From assembly GCA_002007465.1 (NCBI GenBank), contig LNAC01000859.1:136551-200550 (forward strand): 64,000 nt of DNA. Direction: 5' to 3'. This stretch comes from Ailurus styani (taxonomy: Eukaryota > Chordata > Mammalia > Carnivora > Ailuridae). Shown piece by piece: positions 22,505-34,530 of the stretch. The notes beneath the pieces are model-generated. The model was not told the origin of the DNA. It saw only the letters and a program-made list of their open reading frames with translations, and did no database searches. Each line of letters begins with the position of its first letter. Within the stretch, counting starts at the first letter, position 1. The translations under genes were made by a program, and so were the position numbers.

Positions 22505-22812
22505 GAATTAGAGGGTATTATGCTAAGTGAAATAAGTCTATCAGAGAAAGACAATTATCATATGATCTCTCACCGATTTGAGGAATTTGAGAAACAAGAC
22601 AGAGGATCAGAGGAGAAGGGAGGGAAAAATGAAACAAGATGAAACCAGAGAGGGAGACAAAACAATCTCAGGAAACAAACTGAGGGTTGCTGGAGGGGAG
22701 GGGGTAGAAGAGATGGGGTGGCTGGGTGATGGACATTGGGGAGGGTATGTGCTATGGTGAGAAAAAATAAAATAAAATAAATGAATTATCAGTCTTCAAA
22801 AAAAAAAAAAGG
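22505..22812 (+). mobile_element. L1 3' end (carnivore type)
   Basis: 'gggtattatgctaagtgaaa', 'gacaattatcatatgatctc', 'gaggaatttgagaaacaaga', 'aaacaaactgagggttgctg', 'ggggagggtatgtgctatgg' and an A13 tail mark a carnivore L1 3' end. The text after 'gtgctatggtgag' lacks the usual terminal block. Confidence 0.85.
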
Positions 22813-24821
22813 CGGCACATCACTGAGTAGGTTTCATCTGGTTTTGATTGCAATGAAAGTGGCTTTTCCACTTGACCTTGGTGAAGACAAACTAGATCAG
22901 ATGGCACTCTAGGCATCTGTAGCTGTTCAAGATTTGGCATGGAGCCTGGGCCAATCTCCAGCCAGAGAAATTCTATCAGTTAAAAACAAGATTTAGTGCA
23001 GGGCCCTGTATTCTTCCTGGGGTAGCTTTGCTTTTTGATAACAGCTCCTGATTCTTTATACAGCTGGCCATCGTGAACTGAGCACCACCTGGTTCACTGA
23101 ATGTCAAATTCATGCACACCTAGGTGCCCTCCTTCACTGAGAGCAAGTACAATATATAGAAAGGAATCTATTCATGCCCCAGTGCCGTGCAAGCATGACC
23201 TACCATACAAGAGTTCCTTCTTTAATCTCTGTCTACTGTCTTAAGTGAAATTCTTTCTGAAAAATTAAGAATAAAAAATGTCAGCCAGCTTTCCATGATT
23301 CTGTGAAACTCTGTGATGGTACAGTTGCTTTCATGGATAGGCCCAAATGGACAACAAAATCCATTTAGTGAACCTTGAGGAGTAGGTCTGGTTGTACATT
23401 CTCTTTAGAACAGAGATAGCCAGAGGTTATTTTTTATGATATTTCTTTGGCAGCAGCCAAACGGTGTAGAGACTTGAAAAGGAAAAGTTTGGAGGAGCTT
23501 TTAATAGCAGTTGAAGGAAGGATGATACTGATAGATCTTTCATAATAGGCCAGAGCAGAACAACTGAATTAGATGCTTCTAATTAGGGTAGTTACTTGTC
23601 CTCTGCAGAATGGACACTTATTTTTGACTTGGTCCTGCATTTTACTCACCCACTCTTCCTCCACCACCACCACCTGAGAACCCTCAGAATGTTTTATATA
23701 CTACCCTTTTCCCCACTCATTAATTTTCATCAAGGAAATCACATCATACTAAAATAAATTAAATAATCAGAGGATTTCCCATGGAGCTATTACTCTTATT
23801 CTCTACTCCATCATTGACAAACCATGGACCTTCTAAAACAATGGAATAAACTATTAAAAACTCAGCTATGATGTTACTGAAAGATACAATCTGAGCCTGA
23901 GGGGCTGCTTTTCAGAATGTGATATATGCTCTAAACCAGCTACTGATTCGTGAAGCTGCCTCCTTCTTAGCCACAATATCAGTCTGGAAAACAAGGCTGT
24001 TCTGAGATGGCAGTGATTATTTCACATAATTCTCTGCAGCTATAGGTTCTATTGGCTTGTAGGAAGGATACTTCCCTAAAAGGGGATAGACAATTGTCCA
24101 TTTCACACCATGTAGCCACGATGGGAATAGATAAAAAGAAGAGCTGTGTGTTGGACATGATCACTGATCCTGAACACCAAGGGAATGAAAGATGTCCGAA
24201 AAACAGAGTGGACTGGGACATAGGTCCGTAAGAACACCTGAAGCATTTCTCATTTCACTCTGCCAAAGGAAAATACTGTCAAGGCAATCCTCACAGGCAG
24301 AGTTAAAATCTCATTCCCTAACATGATATCCCATCTGGAAAATAAGTAGTTTAACTGCTAGCTAAAGAGAAGAAAATGCGGAATGAGTAGTGGAAATGGT
24401 TAGTCATACTATTTGTGGCTTTGGAACCAGATGCAGAAAGGAGTGCAATATTCATCTGGATTTCTTTGTTTGCTCTCAACTGTCTGAAGATTCAAACATA
24501 TTTCTCATTTCCTTAGGTTTTATTTCCACTGTTGTATATATGCTGTGGTGGTGTAGATAAATATACTAACTAGTCCATTAATCACAGAATTTCAATTGTT
24601 ACAGAACTAAAGAAGAAATGAACATCACTTAGAGATCTGGCCTCAGAAATTGGGGCTCCTCAATACCATCTCTGAATGCAATAGCTGGACATGACTTAGA
24701 TTTCTTTGCATTTGGGGAAGAGCGAGGTTGGTTGAGGTTTATGTGAAATAGGTGGTAACTATTTAGTAGGATTACCTTTGGCAATATGAAAGTTATGTGA
24801 TGTGTGATATGTAATGGTGTG

Positions 24822-24863
<42 letters not shown>

Positions 24864-25805
24864 TTTAGCAGCCAAATGATGGTAGGTACTGAGCACCCAT
24901 TGGGTTGGAAACCGAGTGCATATGATCCCTTCCTAGAGTATTTTCCAGGTGACATATCATATTAGGGAATGAGAAAAATTTGGTGCTGTGAGACAGAAAA
25001 AGGGAGTCATTGGAACTAGGTCTTTTTATCTCACCCTCTAGAAAAAAAAGTACAAATATTACTATCACTGAAGATACCCTAACTTTTCTAAAACTGGGGC
25101 TGTCTTTTGTTTCTAACTTTTTCATATTAGTAGGTGACCAACTCTTCTATGAATTTTGTCAGAAACTCCAGTACCTCTCCATTAGATTTCCATTCTTTGT
25201 GTTGTTTTCACTTAATTTAGCCAACGATAATTTTTTAACTTGAAAAAAGCAACCTTAACTAATGCATGTTTGGTTTACTTTTGAAAAAACAGAGGAACAG
25301 AAATGTTAAGTGATTTGATTATGTCTTACTAAAAATACAATTTATACTTTGAAAGGACTTGGAATCATAATAAAATATGGTCAAAGAACTAGAGGACTCT
25401 AAATCCCGAAAGAACATGGTCAGAGATTATGAAGAGAAAGACAGCTGAATCAAATTTAAATATGTTACCTGTCAGAATATCAAAGATTAGAAGTTACAAA
25501 GAATCAGTATTTTTGTACAATATATGGGAAATCTTTTTGACAAAATTATCAAAATATCAAAGAAGTTTCTCTACCTCTAGAGGAATTTAATTATGAAATG
25601 TAAGCTATTGAAATGAAATTTCCAGTTCTTATTCCTTTATCAATTTATGATTGCCACATAGTAAATACTTAATAACTATTTGTTGAACTGGATAATTTCA
25701 AGAGGTAACAGTCACATATCTATTTAATGTCTGCTTAAAAAATACACTGTCTTTTTACATCCTTTTATATGTTCTTGAAATACTTATTGAAAGCATTACT
25801 ACAGT
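22813..25805. other. intronic DNA, mostly unique
   Basis: About 3 kb with no clear interspersed repeat apart from a (GT)n array and a possible L2 terminus at about 25640-25695 ('ttgccacatagtaaatactt'). Small frames in both strands lack recognisable protein motifs. No splice-bounded exon identified. Confidence 0.4.
24828..24860. repeat. (GT)16 microsatellite
   Basis: Uninterrupted GT dinucleotides, ended by CG. A GT-rich approach lies upstream (24799-24827). Confidence 0.95.
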
Positions 25806-25809
25806 GGAC

Positions 25810-26272
25810 ACTGTGGTAGGAAGACTCTTTCTCCTTGAGATTCTATACCCTGATTCCCAAACCCACAAACATGGTGGGATATCATTCCTGTTATTATGGA
25901 ATGTCATGTGACACACTGGATCTTAAATAGGGAGTTTAGCTGGGTGGGTCTGATCTAATCACATGATCATTTAATAGCACAGAGGTTTCTCTGGTTTGTG
26001 GCAGAAGTCAGGGACAATCAAAGCACAAAGGTTTTTTCAGTGTGCCATTGATGGCTTGATGATGGAGAACATCACATAAGGAGGAGCGCAGGCCATTGTA
26101 AAGAGCCAACAGAGACTTCTGCCACAGCCAGTAAAGAAACAGGGACTTCAATTCTATAGTCACAAGAGGCTGTCTACATTTCTGACCTATTTTACTGTGA
26201 GACATGGAGGCTGTTTTGAGCTGCTAAGTGTGTGGTAATTTGTTACACAGCAATATGAAATGAATACAGAAA
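25810..26272 (+). mobile_element. MLT1-type LTR (ERVL-MaLR)
   Basis: Starts 'tgtggtaggaagactctttc' and carries MLT1 landmarks in order: 'ctggatcttaaatagggagt', 'gctgggtgggtctgatctaa', 'agccaacagagacttctgcc', 'cacaagaggctgtctaca', and the diagnostic end 'gctaagtgtgtggtaatttg' + 'ttacacagcaatatgaaatg'. Solo LTR: no internal sequence adjoins it. Confidence 0.82.
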
Positions 26273-26357
26273 CAAACTTAAAGAATTTTCTATGGTGTCT
26301 TGGGATAAGTGACACCACTCAAAATTATTCAAGCATATTTCATATGATAAGTGCATA

Positions 26358-26545
26358 TCAGTGGTTCTCAAACTTTAATTGCTTCAGAATTTTCTAGAGA
26401 AACTATTAAAAATGCAGATCCAGTTGAACACTAAAAACCTCTATGCCTACAAAACCCAGAAATCTTGGTTTAATTCATCTTAAGGGGCTGGTAATCTAGA
26501 AGTATTTTTCAAAGAAGAGTTTTGGGGCCACATGTGAGAAATTAA
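26358..26545 (+). mobile_element. MER5A-type hAT DNA transposon
   Basis: It opens with the MER5 terminal inverted repeat 'cagtggttctcaaactttaa' and continues 'ttaaaaatgcagatcca', then 'ggggctggtaatctagaagt', matching the MER5A body. The right terminal repeat is not preserved. Non-autonomous fossil. Confidence 0.8.
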
Positions 26546-27730
26546 TGTAGATAATATCCAATAACTAACTGGTTGAATATGTGATTGTGGGAAGCAACTC
26601 TTGATACCAAGAGAACTAAACACAACTGACAGCCATCAAATTTGAGTTTAGGAAGACTGAATCTGAGGATATTTTAATCCCATTTAATAAATCTTTAGGA
26701 AATTTTCAGAAAAAGATGCCAGCAAGCCAAATATTCTCTCTTAACCAAAACTAATAAACAAAAGCACTTATTGCCAGTGTGGCCCCAATTTTAAAAGAGT
26801 CATGAAAGAATAGGGTTTTTTTCCCCCATAGAGCGAATGTAAATGTAAAAGGCATTAATTCAGGCAAGAAGATTACCTTGATTAGCAAACTCTTGGAGAA
26901 GAAGATCTTTACCGAGGTCAAGTGTATGTTTGCAAAAGGAAGAATCTTCACTCAGCCCATAAAGCAGAACTGCATATCACCTATGTAGTCAGATGTGCTA
27001 AAATCACTGTTGGTTTTGCTCATATAGTAGGCAAAAAGGAAAAATTGTCAAAACCTTCAAAGTTTGGCTTTGGGTCCCTCACGTTCTCCTACCTATCATA
27101 ATGGCCAATCTTCCAGCTATTTGTGTCCATACTGGCTCAGATATAAGTCATTATACAAGGAAGAGACTGACAGATTGATTGAATGATTGGTTGACCTTCC
27201 TTTGACTGAAATTCCCCACAGAAAAAATGTTACTTCAGCTTTGCAATTGTAATTTAAACATCTTATCTCTAATTGTGGAATGAAAGGCTTTTACTCTTGG
27301 TATTTCCAGCCATTAGCAAGTAGGTGAAGAAGTGTATTGTATTTTGGGGGTGTGTGTAGAGGGAGAAATTTTGCAGTCATTCCAGACCTATTTAATGCCC
27401 ATGCTTTTAGAGTAATTTAGAGGCTAATGATTAGAGTGCATTCTCTATGATGTTTTCTTCTCAGCCCTCCTTCCCCTAGAAGTTCCTCTCCCTACTGCAG
27501 TGAGTGAGCCAGGACTACTCAACAAGGAAGCTGAAGATCTCATCCCCAACATTCCAACATTCTGAGATGGCAAGAAACCTGAGCCACTAAGAACTTCTTA
27601 GACTTAAAAAAAAAAATCCTACAATAGGATTATGAAAGGCTTCCACACACATCCCATCTTACACTTTGGTCACCTGCTGGTTTGATCTTCCTTCTCCATT
27701 TCTTTGCAAACCATTTCCTAGATTTCTTTG
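26546..27730. other. intronic DNA without recognised elements
   Basis: No gene or repeat family recognised. The 'tttggggagaga'-like purine patches are ordinary. Confidence 0.4.
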
Positions 27731-28175
27731 ACTGTTGTCTTATGGCTTAGTTCAAATGATGGGAGACGCTGGCAAAGACTGAGGATGGGAGAGAGAGAAT
27801 ATGGGTAGGTATCCCTACTCCTACTTTACACACACACCGTCTCTGATTGGGGGCTCCAGCTCAGGATACTTCCTCTCCTTATTCCAGTCCATGCCAGAAA
27901 ACATCTTCCATCTCACACAACCAGGTGGGCAGCTCTGGCTCTTGGGTTCTTGGGGTTCTAGTAACACCAACTTCTCCCTGGCTTTTCCATCTCCAGCTGT
28001 AGCAGTGGCTCCCTTCTGTTATTAATCTCTGTATTGATTTACTATCTTCTGTTTAGCATTTCAGCTCTTTTAACACCATTGTAAATAGCTCCTGGTATTG
28101 AGTTTTTCTACTGAATAACATGGAATGGCCTCCATTTTCTAGATTGGATCACAACTGATACAATTCACCTTATTC
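27731..28175 (+). mobile_element. ERVL-type LTR relic (LTR16/LTR33-like)
   Basis: GC-richer stretch with ERVL LTR-like phrases: 'gtagcagtggctcccttctg', 'ttattaatctctgtattgat', 'attgtaaatagctcctggta' and 'tgaataacatggaatggcct', then 'tagattggatcacaactgat'. Family assignment is from memory and tentative. Confidence 0.45.
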
Positions 28176-28559
28176 TGGCTTCGAGACTTCTGTTTTCTAT
28201 CATCTTTGATGTTATTATAACCAACACTTTGTGATTTTTTTCCCCTTGTTGATGTCAATTCATTATTTGATATCCAGGCAATCTCCACCAAACTTTCTTT
28301 ACTATTTCTACCTCTGGTGTTAAAATCCATCATTGTCAGTAACAGTGGTATTCTAAGCTAGTAAGAGTTTTGGTAACAATTTACATAAAGTATTATTATT
28401 TAGACACTGTCACAGTACTAGTATCTTTCTAACAAAGACTATATTATTCTAGATTCATCTGAATAATATCATTGATTTGAATCATTACATATTTTAGTTA
28501 TACAAATCATTTTGGTAGTCATTATACTTTTACAAAATTTACAACGATCTAGGAATAAA

Positions 28560-28685
28560 ATAACACTATCAGTTTTCCTAATTTAAAGGGCTTGATAAAG
28601 ACAAAACAAAGAACTTGCTCAAGTCACGTTGATAGTGACAAATACAGGATTAAAAACTGGCTCTTTAATTCTAAAGCAAATTTCT
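28560..28685 (+). mobile_element. MIR SINE fragment
   Basis: 'aacaaagaacttgctcaagt', 'cacgttgatagtgacaaata', 'caggattaaaaactggctct' correspond to the MIR block 'taacttgcccaaggtcaca...gtggcagagccgggatt'. Confidence 0.65.
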
Positions 28686-29325
28686 GTCTAAATTGTATGG
28701 TTACACTCAGTAGGAAACACCTGTCTACGTATTATGAAGAGAAGAGACTGCAGAAGACAAATAATATGCTATGTGGGAGAAAAACTAAGTTAACTTTGTA
28801 TTTAGGAAACTCTTAAAGATGTTCAATTGAAACGTGTTATCTGAGGTTACCCATTTTTGCAGTACTTCATAAAGTCAGGGATCACAATGAATGGCCTACT
28901 ACTATCTTCCATTCACTGTAACAAAGGCCTTCTGCCTATCCTTCATGCAATTAGCATAAACTGAGCAGCTATGATGTTTTTATAAATGCAGATGAACTTT
29001 CAATATCTCCATGATTATAAGTACAAGCTGACCAATTACATGATATTTATACCTAAAGACAACTGTATTTGACATTCAGGGATGAATGACATCAAATGAC
29101 ATCCTTTTAGGAAACTGGTTAAAGCTTTAAATAAATAGGAGGAGGAAAAAACATAATTTATGAAATACAAGATAAAAGAAAACCAGTATTAACATCAGTA
29201 TTTGGAGGATACAGAAAATTAATCTTACTCTTGAAAGAGAGTAGTAACACATTTGCTACTTTTTTTCTGAAAAATGATTTTATCTCATCATAAGAAAAAA
29301 TAATTTATAACTACATGTGGCAATG
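28686..29325. other. intronic DNA without recognised elements
   Basis: Nothing recognised on either strand. Confidence 0.4.
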
Positions 29326-29450
29326 GATGTTAACTAGAGTTATCATAATGACCATTTTACCATATACACATGTATCAAATCAATATGTTTACACCCGAAA
29401 TTAGCCCAATGTTATGTATCAATTATACCTCAATATAAAAAAATCAATAA
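29326..29450 (+). mobile_element. L1 3' end (L1MA/MB-like)
   Basis: 'gatgttaactagagttatca', 'taatgaccattttaccatat', 'atgtttacacccgaaattag' and 'gttatgtatcaattatacct' + 'caatataaaa' match the 3' terminus of middle-aged L1s. Confidence 0.8.
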
Positions 29451-29891
29451 AGGGGTTACCCACAGGCCACAGTTAAAATCTATTCAAACTACAAAGAAGC
29501 CAGGGGTACTGTGGTCATCCCAAGAGGATAAAGCTCTAACACCACTTTCATCCCCACACTCTCCTCTCCCATCACACCATAACACCAGAGCTTAGGTGAG
29601 AGGTAGACAAGGACCAACTCCCACATTCATGGAAGAGGATGTGAAATCTGAATGACTGTGGATGGCTTCATCTCTATCTATGAGTATTCAGTAAGTATAC
29701 AAGGTGTGTATATACTTCTAGGTGCCAGGTTGAAAGGACTGCAAGAAAAGACAAAAGAAATGGGCAGAAGGAGAGAAAGAACTACTTGCCCAAATCTAAA
29801 ATAAAGTTCTCTGTAAAAAAATAGCAAGCCCTGTGCTTGCAACATAAAGAGGTGCTTTTATAATAAAATGTCTTAATAATAGCAGAATCCT

Positions 29892-30105
29892 GGGCACCTG
29901 GGTGGTTCAGTTGTTAAGCCTCTGCCTTCGGCTCAGGTCATGATCCCAGGGTCCTGGGATCAAGTCCCGCATCAGGCTCCCTGCTCAGCGGGGAGCCTGC
30001 TTCTCTCTCTCCCACTCCCCTGCTTGTGTTCCCTCTCTCGCTGTCTCTCTCTCTCTATCAAATAAATAAATAAATAAATAAATAAATAAATCTTAAAAAA
30101 AAATA
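29892..30105 (+). mobile_element. CAN-SINE, older arctoid type
   Basis: Plus-oriented full-length SINE with head 'gcacctgggtggttcagttg' and body 'cactcccctgcttgtgttcc', a form I associate with bears and seals as well as mustelids. The tail contains eight or more AAAT units. Flanks share 'atagcagaatc'/'atagaatc'. Confidence 0.93.
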
Positions 30106-30940
30106 GAATCGTAAAAAAAAGCAGGGGGCAGGGGGAGAATCCTACACTATACTTCATGAGTCCACATAGCATTCAGCTATTTGTTATTGCTTGGGATAAA
30201 ATGTTGAAACGTTTTCAATAACAGAAATAGTACTTGCTTTTGTTACATTAATTGCAAACAGTAAATATAGAAGAGTTGTTTCCACATTTTACATTTCTCA
30301 AATTCAGTATACTTAAGTCAATTTTAATATTTAATTTTGTTACTCCCATATTAAATGACCAATAGTTAGTCCTAGCATTGATTTGGGGGAAAAGGAGGAT
30401 TATGGTTCAAGAGAACCATGAAAGTTCTCAAAGTCATCATCTCATTTGAAACCAAACTTTCAGATCATGGATGGCTGAGGAATTAGGTAGACTCTAACTG
30501 AGCAGCAACATCAAGGCAGCCATCTTGCCTCAAATTCTCCTTCTGGAACACAGGCCCTCACAGATTCATCTCTACCAACATCCGAGGAACACTACTTACA
30601 TTGATCTTATTTTCTAAAGTCTTGGTTTTCACAGTTTGAAATGTTTTACATTATACACTAAATTTCTACACATTTGTCATATTTTTCTAAATATTCATAG
30701 AGATGTGGACATTGCTTTAGTATTCCTTTGTATAAAGTAATGCATTTAGCAAGTCACAAATAGAAATATAATGTTTCTTAAAAAGTCAATGGAAGAAGAG
30801 AAAACGTTTTGGTTTTTGCTGATGTTTTATTTTTTGTAGTAAAAGGATTGGCAAGAAGTAATGTCAGCATGAGTTACAAACAAACAAACAAAACAACAAC
30901 AACAAAAAACAGCTTAAGAATTAAAAGGAATCCCAGGTAA
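30106..30940. other. intronic DNA without recognised elements
   Basis: AT-rich. An (AAAC/AAC)n-like patch lies at about 30880-30905 just before the next SINE. No gene. Confidence 0.4.
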
Positions 30941-30941
30941 T

Positions 30942-31179
30942 AAAGGGCACCTGGGTGGCTTTGTTGATTCAGTGCCTGACTCTTGATTTTGGCTCAGGTC
31001 ATGTTCTCAGGGTCATGAGACGGACCCCTGTGGTGGGTTCTGTGCTCAGCAGGGTATCTGCTTGAGATCCCTTCTCCCTCCCTCTCCCTACGCTTCTGTC
31101 CCCCACCCTAACTCATGCTCTCATTCTCTTTCTAAATAAATAAATAAATATATATATATAAAATCTTTAAATAAAAAAA
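30942..31179 (+). mobile_element. CAN-SINE with long target-site duplication
   Basis: Plus-oriented older-type SINE ('gtgcctgactcttgattttg', 'ctcagggtcatgaga'). Its flanks, aaaaggaatcccaggtaa (about 30923-30940) and gaaaggattcccaggtaa (about 31180-31197), form an 18-bp duplication with two mismatches. Confidence 0.92.
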
Positions 31180-31197
31180 GAAAGGATTCCCAGGTAA

Positions 31198-31925
31198 TGA
31201 ATATTCTTTTTATATTAGTGATCTATATGCCCATTTTCATTAATACTCTTTCTATCATAACAAGTCACTGAATTGCCCTCAGATCAAAATTACAAAATCT
31301 GTCTTGGTTAACCATTAAAAAACTAATTTCTCTAAGTTTCTGTACTGACTATATCAATTTAAACTCTCTGAATAATACCAAGATAAGAGCTCTTACAGTG
31401 TGATTATTTCTAATTAGCCAAGAGCTGTTCAAAATACACACCCCCCCCCATGTCTCGTGCTGCTGTACTAATTTACACAACCATGGCCATCCATAACATC
31501 TTTCTTTGGATAAAGTGCAGTAGATTCTGGTTTGCAAGCTATTGTTTCCTGGCTTTAGCAGAGATGAAATATTTACTGAGGTGTGACTGGCCTGATTTAG
31601 AGTGGTGTCCAGTGCTGATGGCACATTTTCAAGCTCCTTCCTCAGTGGTTCTCCATGAAAAGAAACAGGAAAACTAATTTACATTGAACATATCATTCTA
31701 ACATATGGATCTCCTCTCCATACTCCCTTGTAGAAAAAAATTAACCTGCCTACTGCCTTGGTAGCCATATGACCTCCCCAGGCCCAAACTGCTAAGGTAG
31801 GCACCTGACCGAAGGACCATCAAACCATAAGAAGTCAAAGCCATAATCACTGTGGTCAAACCAGAAAGGCAAATTAGCTCAAAAAGATTCTATCTTTTGG
31901 GATTTAAACTAACACCTTTCTCTCC
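31198..31925. other. intronic DNA without recognised elements
   Basis: No exon or repeat family recognised. It contains a C9 run at 31441-31449. Confidence 0.4.
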
Positions 31926-32060
31926 AACATGTGGGCTAATGGTGAGCAGCATCAAAATTACCTGTGAACTTGTTAGAAATGTCAAATCTCAGGCCTTACT
32001 GCAGACTGACTGAATCAGAACTTGCATTTTAACATGACTTCCAGATAATTGTCTGATAGG
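31926..32060 (+). mobile_element. MER5A-type hAT DNA transposon fragment
   Basis: Internal MER5A text: 'gagcagcatcaaaattacct', 'gtgaacttgttagaaatgtc', 'tctcaggccttactgcagac', 'tgactgaatcagaacttgca', 'ttttaacatgacttccagat'. Both terminal repeats are lost. Confidence 0.85.
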
Positions 32061-32092
32061 CAGGGGTGGGGGTCGGAAGGGGACAGCAGAAG

Positions 32093-32200
32093 ACAGGAGG
32101 AAAAGTGGTTGAGGAGAAGCACTTATTTCACTTTGAATAACATAATCACATAAAAATCACCTCAGTTATTTTATTAATTAGCATAATAAAAATCTCAGAA
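32093..32200. repeat. unclassified local repeat, copy A
   Basis: It contains 'aggaggaaaagtggttgagg' + 'agaagcacttatttcac' + 'ttgaataacataatcac', recurring at 34525-34605 with about four differences over 55 bp. Purine-rich DNA precedes both copies. The following 'aaaaatcacctcagttattt' recurs at about 33212-33235. I do not recognise a repeat family. Confidence 0.7.
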
Positions 32201-33334
32201 GCCCAACTCCTACCTTGGTTAGTAACTGCAGCTAAAAGAAGAACCATTGGACAGAAGGGATTACAGGGGCCATGAGCAAGCTAAATTCATCAGAGAAAGC
32301 CAGAGTCGGGGGACAGATGGACACAGAAGAAAGGCACACAACAGAGGGTGTATATACGGTAGGTCGGCTTCACACAGTCTTGGTGACAGCATAATTATTA
32401 ACTGTGCCTCTCTAACTCCACGTATGTTTGGTTTGGACAATAAATTGTATGATAACCCTGTGTATAATTCAATGAGACCAAGGCTAATTTATGACCTGGC
32501 TGTTCTACACTTCCTATTCTTGGGTTCCTTAAATCACTATCTCCCTTATTATGACATCATTCTTACAAACACCGACACCTCCCCTCTGCCCTCATTATTT
32601 GAAGTAACTGATGCAAAAAAGTATACTTCTTAATTAGTGCTGTTTGCCATTAAAAATAATTTAATATTATATGCTGGGTACTTATTTCATTATATCTAAT
32701 CCTCAAAGCTGACCCAGCTAATCTAAAATTATAGAGGCATATTCTGGAATCTCGATCGAATGACTTCCATTAAAACACCACAAGTGCCAAGGCCCAAGTC
32801 ACAGTCAGGGCAGCTGACTCCTTTTCCCTCACCCACATATCTCATGTCATCCAATTCTTTGGGTGATGCTGCAAACACCAGTTACAAAAACAAAACAAAA
32901 CAAACAAAAATACATGGTACATATTGTCTCTGGAGGCATCCAAGTACTTTTTATAAGATACTATCCTCTATTTTTCTGACAAAATGCTTGGGTGCTTTGC
33001 AGATATGGACTGAGCATTATTTTCTAGACTATACTGAACCAAGACATGGAAATTTTTTATCATACTCTATTTAAATATATTCTTATCCAAAATGTGCATT
33101 TTTCCTATAACCACCAAGGTAAACTAACCAATTTGCTGTAGTAAATAGCGACAAAATAACTGAAAATAAGTTAATGGATGAAGCCAGGACAGAATTTCAC
33201 ATTTATTCACATACAAATCACCTCAGCTATTATTTACAACTGTTATTAAGTAGTGCAAAATGCACTATGATTGAGTGATTTAATGTCTCAGAAAAAGAAC
33301 CTATTTTCTCCATTTAATGGTAAGAATCCTATCT
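32201..33334. other. intronic DNA, one short echo of the local repeat
   Basis: At about 33200-33240, 'cacatacaaatcacctcagc' resembles part of copy A. A 128-residue plus-strand frame at 32247-32633 shows no recognisable domain and no exon-like borders. It is treated as chance. Confidence 0.45.
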
Positions 33335-33547
33335 TAAAGGTAAAGGAAAGCAATGGCTTAAGTGAGATGGTAGTTTGCCCACATATTCCAGCATTTGGAA
33401 AGGACTCATTCCAATTATATTTATATTCTTTTTGTTTCAAGATTTACTTATTTATTTGAGAGAGAGAGGGAGAGAGAGAGTGCATGTGCACACACATGGG
33501 GGTAGGGGCAGAAGGAGAGAATCTTCAAGTAGATCCCTGCCCCCCCC
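33335..33547. repeat. first copy of a 213-bp direct duplication beside an N
   Basis: Matches 33567-33779 at a constant offset of 232 bp, with one substitution seen (33386 t, 33618 c). It includes unique sequence and the first ~110 bp of a minus-strand SINE. The copy stops inside a C run followed by a single N at 33548, so an assembly join is the likeliest cause. Confidence 0.9.
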
Positions 33548-33548
33548 N
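33548..33548. other. single unresolved base (N)
   Basis: The N follows a C run and precedes 'ttaaaaaaaaaaaataaata' (33549-33570 region), then the second copy of the duplicated segment. It may represent a gap of unknown size. Confidence 0.95.
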
Positions 33549-33566
33549 TTAAAAAAAAAAAATAAA

Positions 33567-33779
33567 TAAAGGTAAAGGAAAGCAATGGCTTAAGTGAGAT
33601 GGTAGTTTGCCCACATACTCCAGCATTTGGAAAGGACTCATTCCAATTATATTTATATTCTTTTTGTTTCAAGATTTACTTATTTATTTGAGAGAGAGAG
33701 GGAGAGAGAGAGTGCATGTGCACACACATGGGGGTAGGGGCAGAAGGAGAGAATCTTCAAGTAGATCCCTGCCCCCCCC
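33567..33779. repeat. second copy of the 213-bp direct duplication
   Basis: The same unique-plus-SINE segment as 33335-33547, but here it continues through the C run into the complete SINE. This is therefore probably the genuine locus. Confidence 0.9.
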
Positions 33780-33893
33780 CCACCCCAAGCAGGGAGCCCA
33801 ACTCGGGGCTCAATGATCTCAGGACCTACAAGATCATGACCTGAGCTGAAACCAAGAGTCAGAGGCTTGACCAACTGAGCCACCCAGGTGCCC
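33668..33893 (-). mobile_element. CAN-SINE (complete copy)
   Basis: Minus-oriented: 'caagatttacttatttattt', GA-rich stretch, 'gcagggagcccaactcgggg', 'agatcatgacctgagctgaa', 'actgagccacccaggtgccc'. Flanked by 'tttatattctt' on both sides (about 33653-33663 and 33895-33905). Confidence 0.92.
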
Positions 33894-33905
33894 CTTTATA
33901 TTCTT

Positions 33906-34384
33906 AATAATAAAAGCTTTGAATTTCAACTTCTATATGCTTCATCTTAATACTATCTCTCTTTTTTAAAGGGTACATGTAAGAATGCATCCTAGGACTG
34001 CACATGTTCGGGCTAAATATTCACAGATTCCTAATTCCAGTTCTAATTACTTTTACTTATTTTTCATTTTAGGGATAGGAACAAGGAACGGGAGGCAGGG
34101 ATGTACGGGGAGCAAAGCATGAGGCTTGCCACATACAAGAGGCTTAACAAATTCTAAATAAATCAAAATAAATCGAAACGAATGAAAGGAAGGAAGAAAA
34201 GGAGAAAGGAAGAAACACACAGGGATAGAGACACATACGCTATAGCAATCAAAGAAAATATACATACTCTCCCTGAATTGGAATATCTGAGGAGCTCTGT
34301 TTGTTGACCATGATTAAAATCAAGGTAATTATTTATTCTATTGTGTAGATTGATAAAATTTCTCAGATAAATAAGGCAGAGTAG
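33906..34384. other. intronic DNA without recognised elements
   Basis: AT-rich, becoming purine-rich towards 34200. A low-complexity AAATAAATCAAAATAAATCG-like stretch lies near 34150-34180. Confidence 0.4.
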
Positions 34385-34530
34385 GTTGAAACAAATGAAA
34401 GATTAAGGGGAACAGGAGGAAGAGTGAGTCATAGCAGGGGAAGGGAGGGGGGACGAGGGGTGAATGGGTGAAGTGGGGGAAGACAGGAGAGGAGAAGGAG
34501 AGAAGCGGGGGTAAAACGGGAGCGAGGAGG
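34385..34530. repeat. purine-rich tract with G-quadruplex motif
   Basis: About 145 bp almost free of pyrimidines. Between 34437 and 34479 the G runs are GGGG, GGG, GGGGGG, GGGG, GGG and GGGGG, separated by 1-6 bases. This satisfies the usual G3+N1-7 quadruplex rule on the plus strand. NOL4 is on the minus strand, so its nascent RNA would carry the C/U-rich complement. Confidence 0.85.

Noticed and set aside
32247..32633. 128-codon plus-strand open frame
   Set aside because: On the strand opposite NOL4, no recognisable protein, no promoter or splice signals and no codon structure that I can see.
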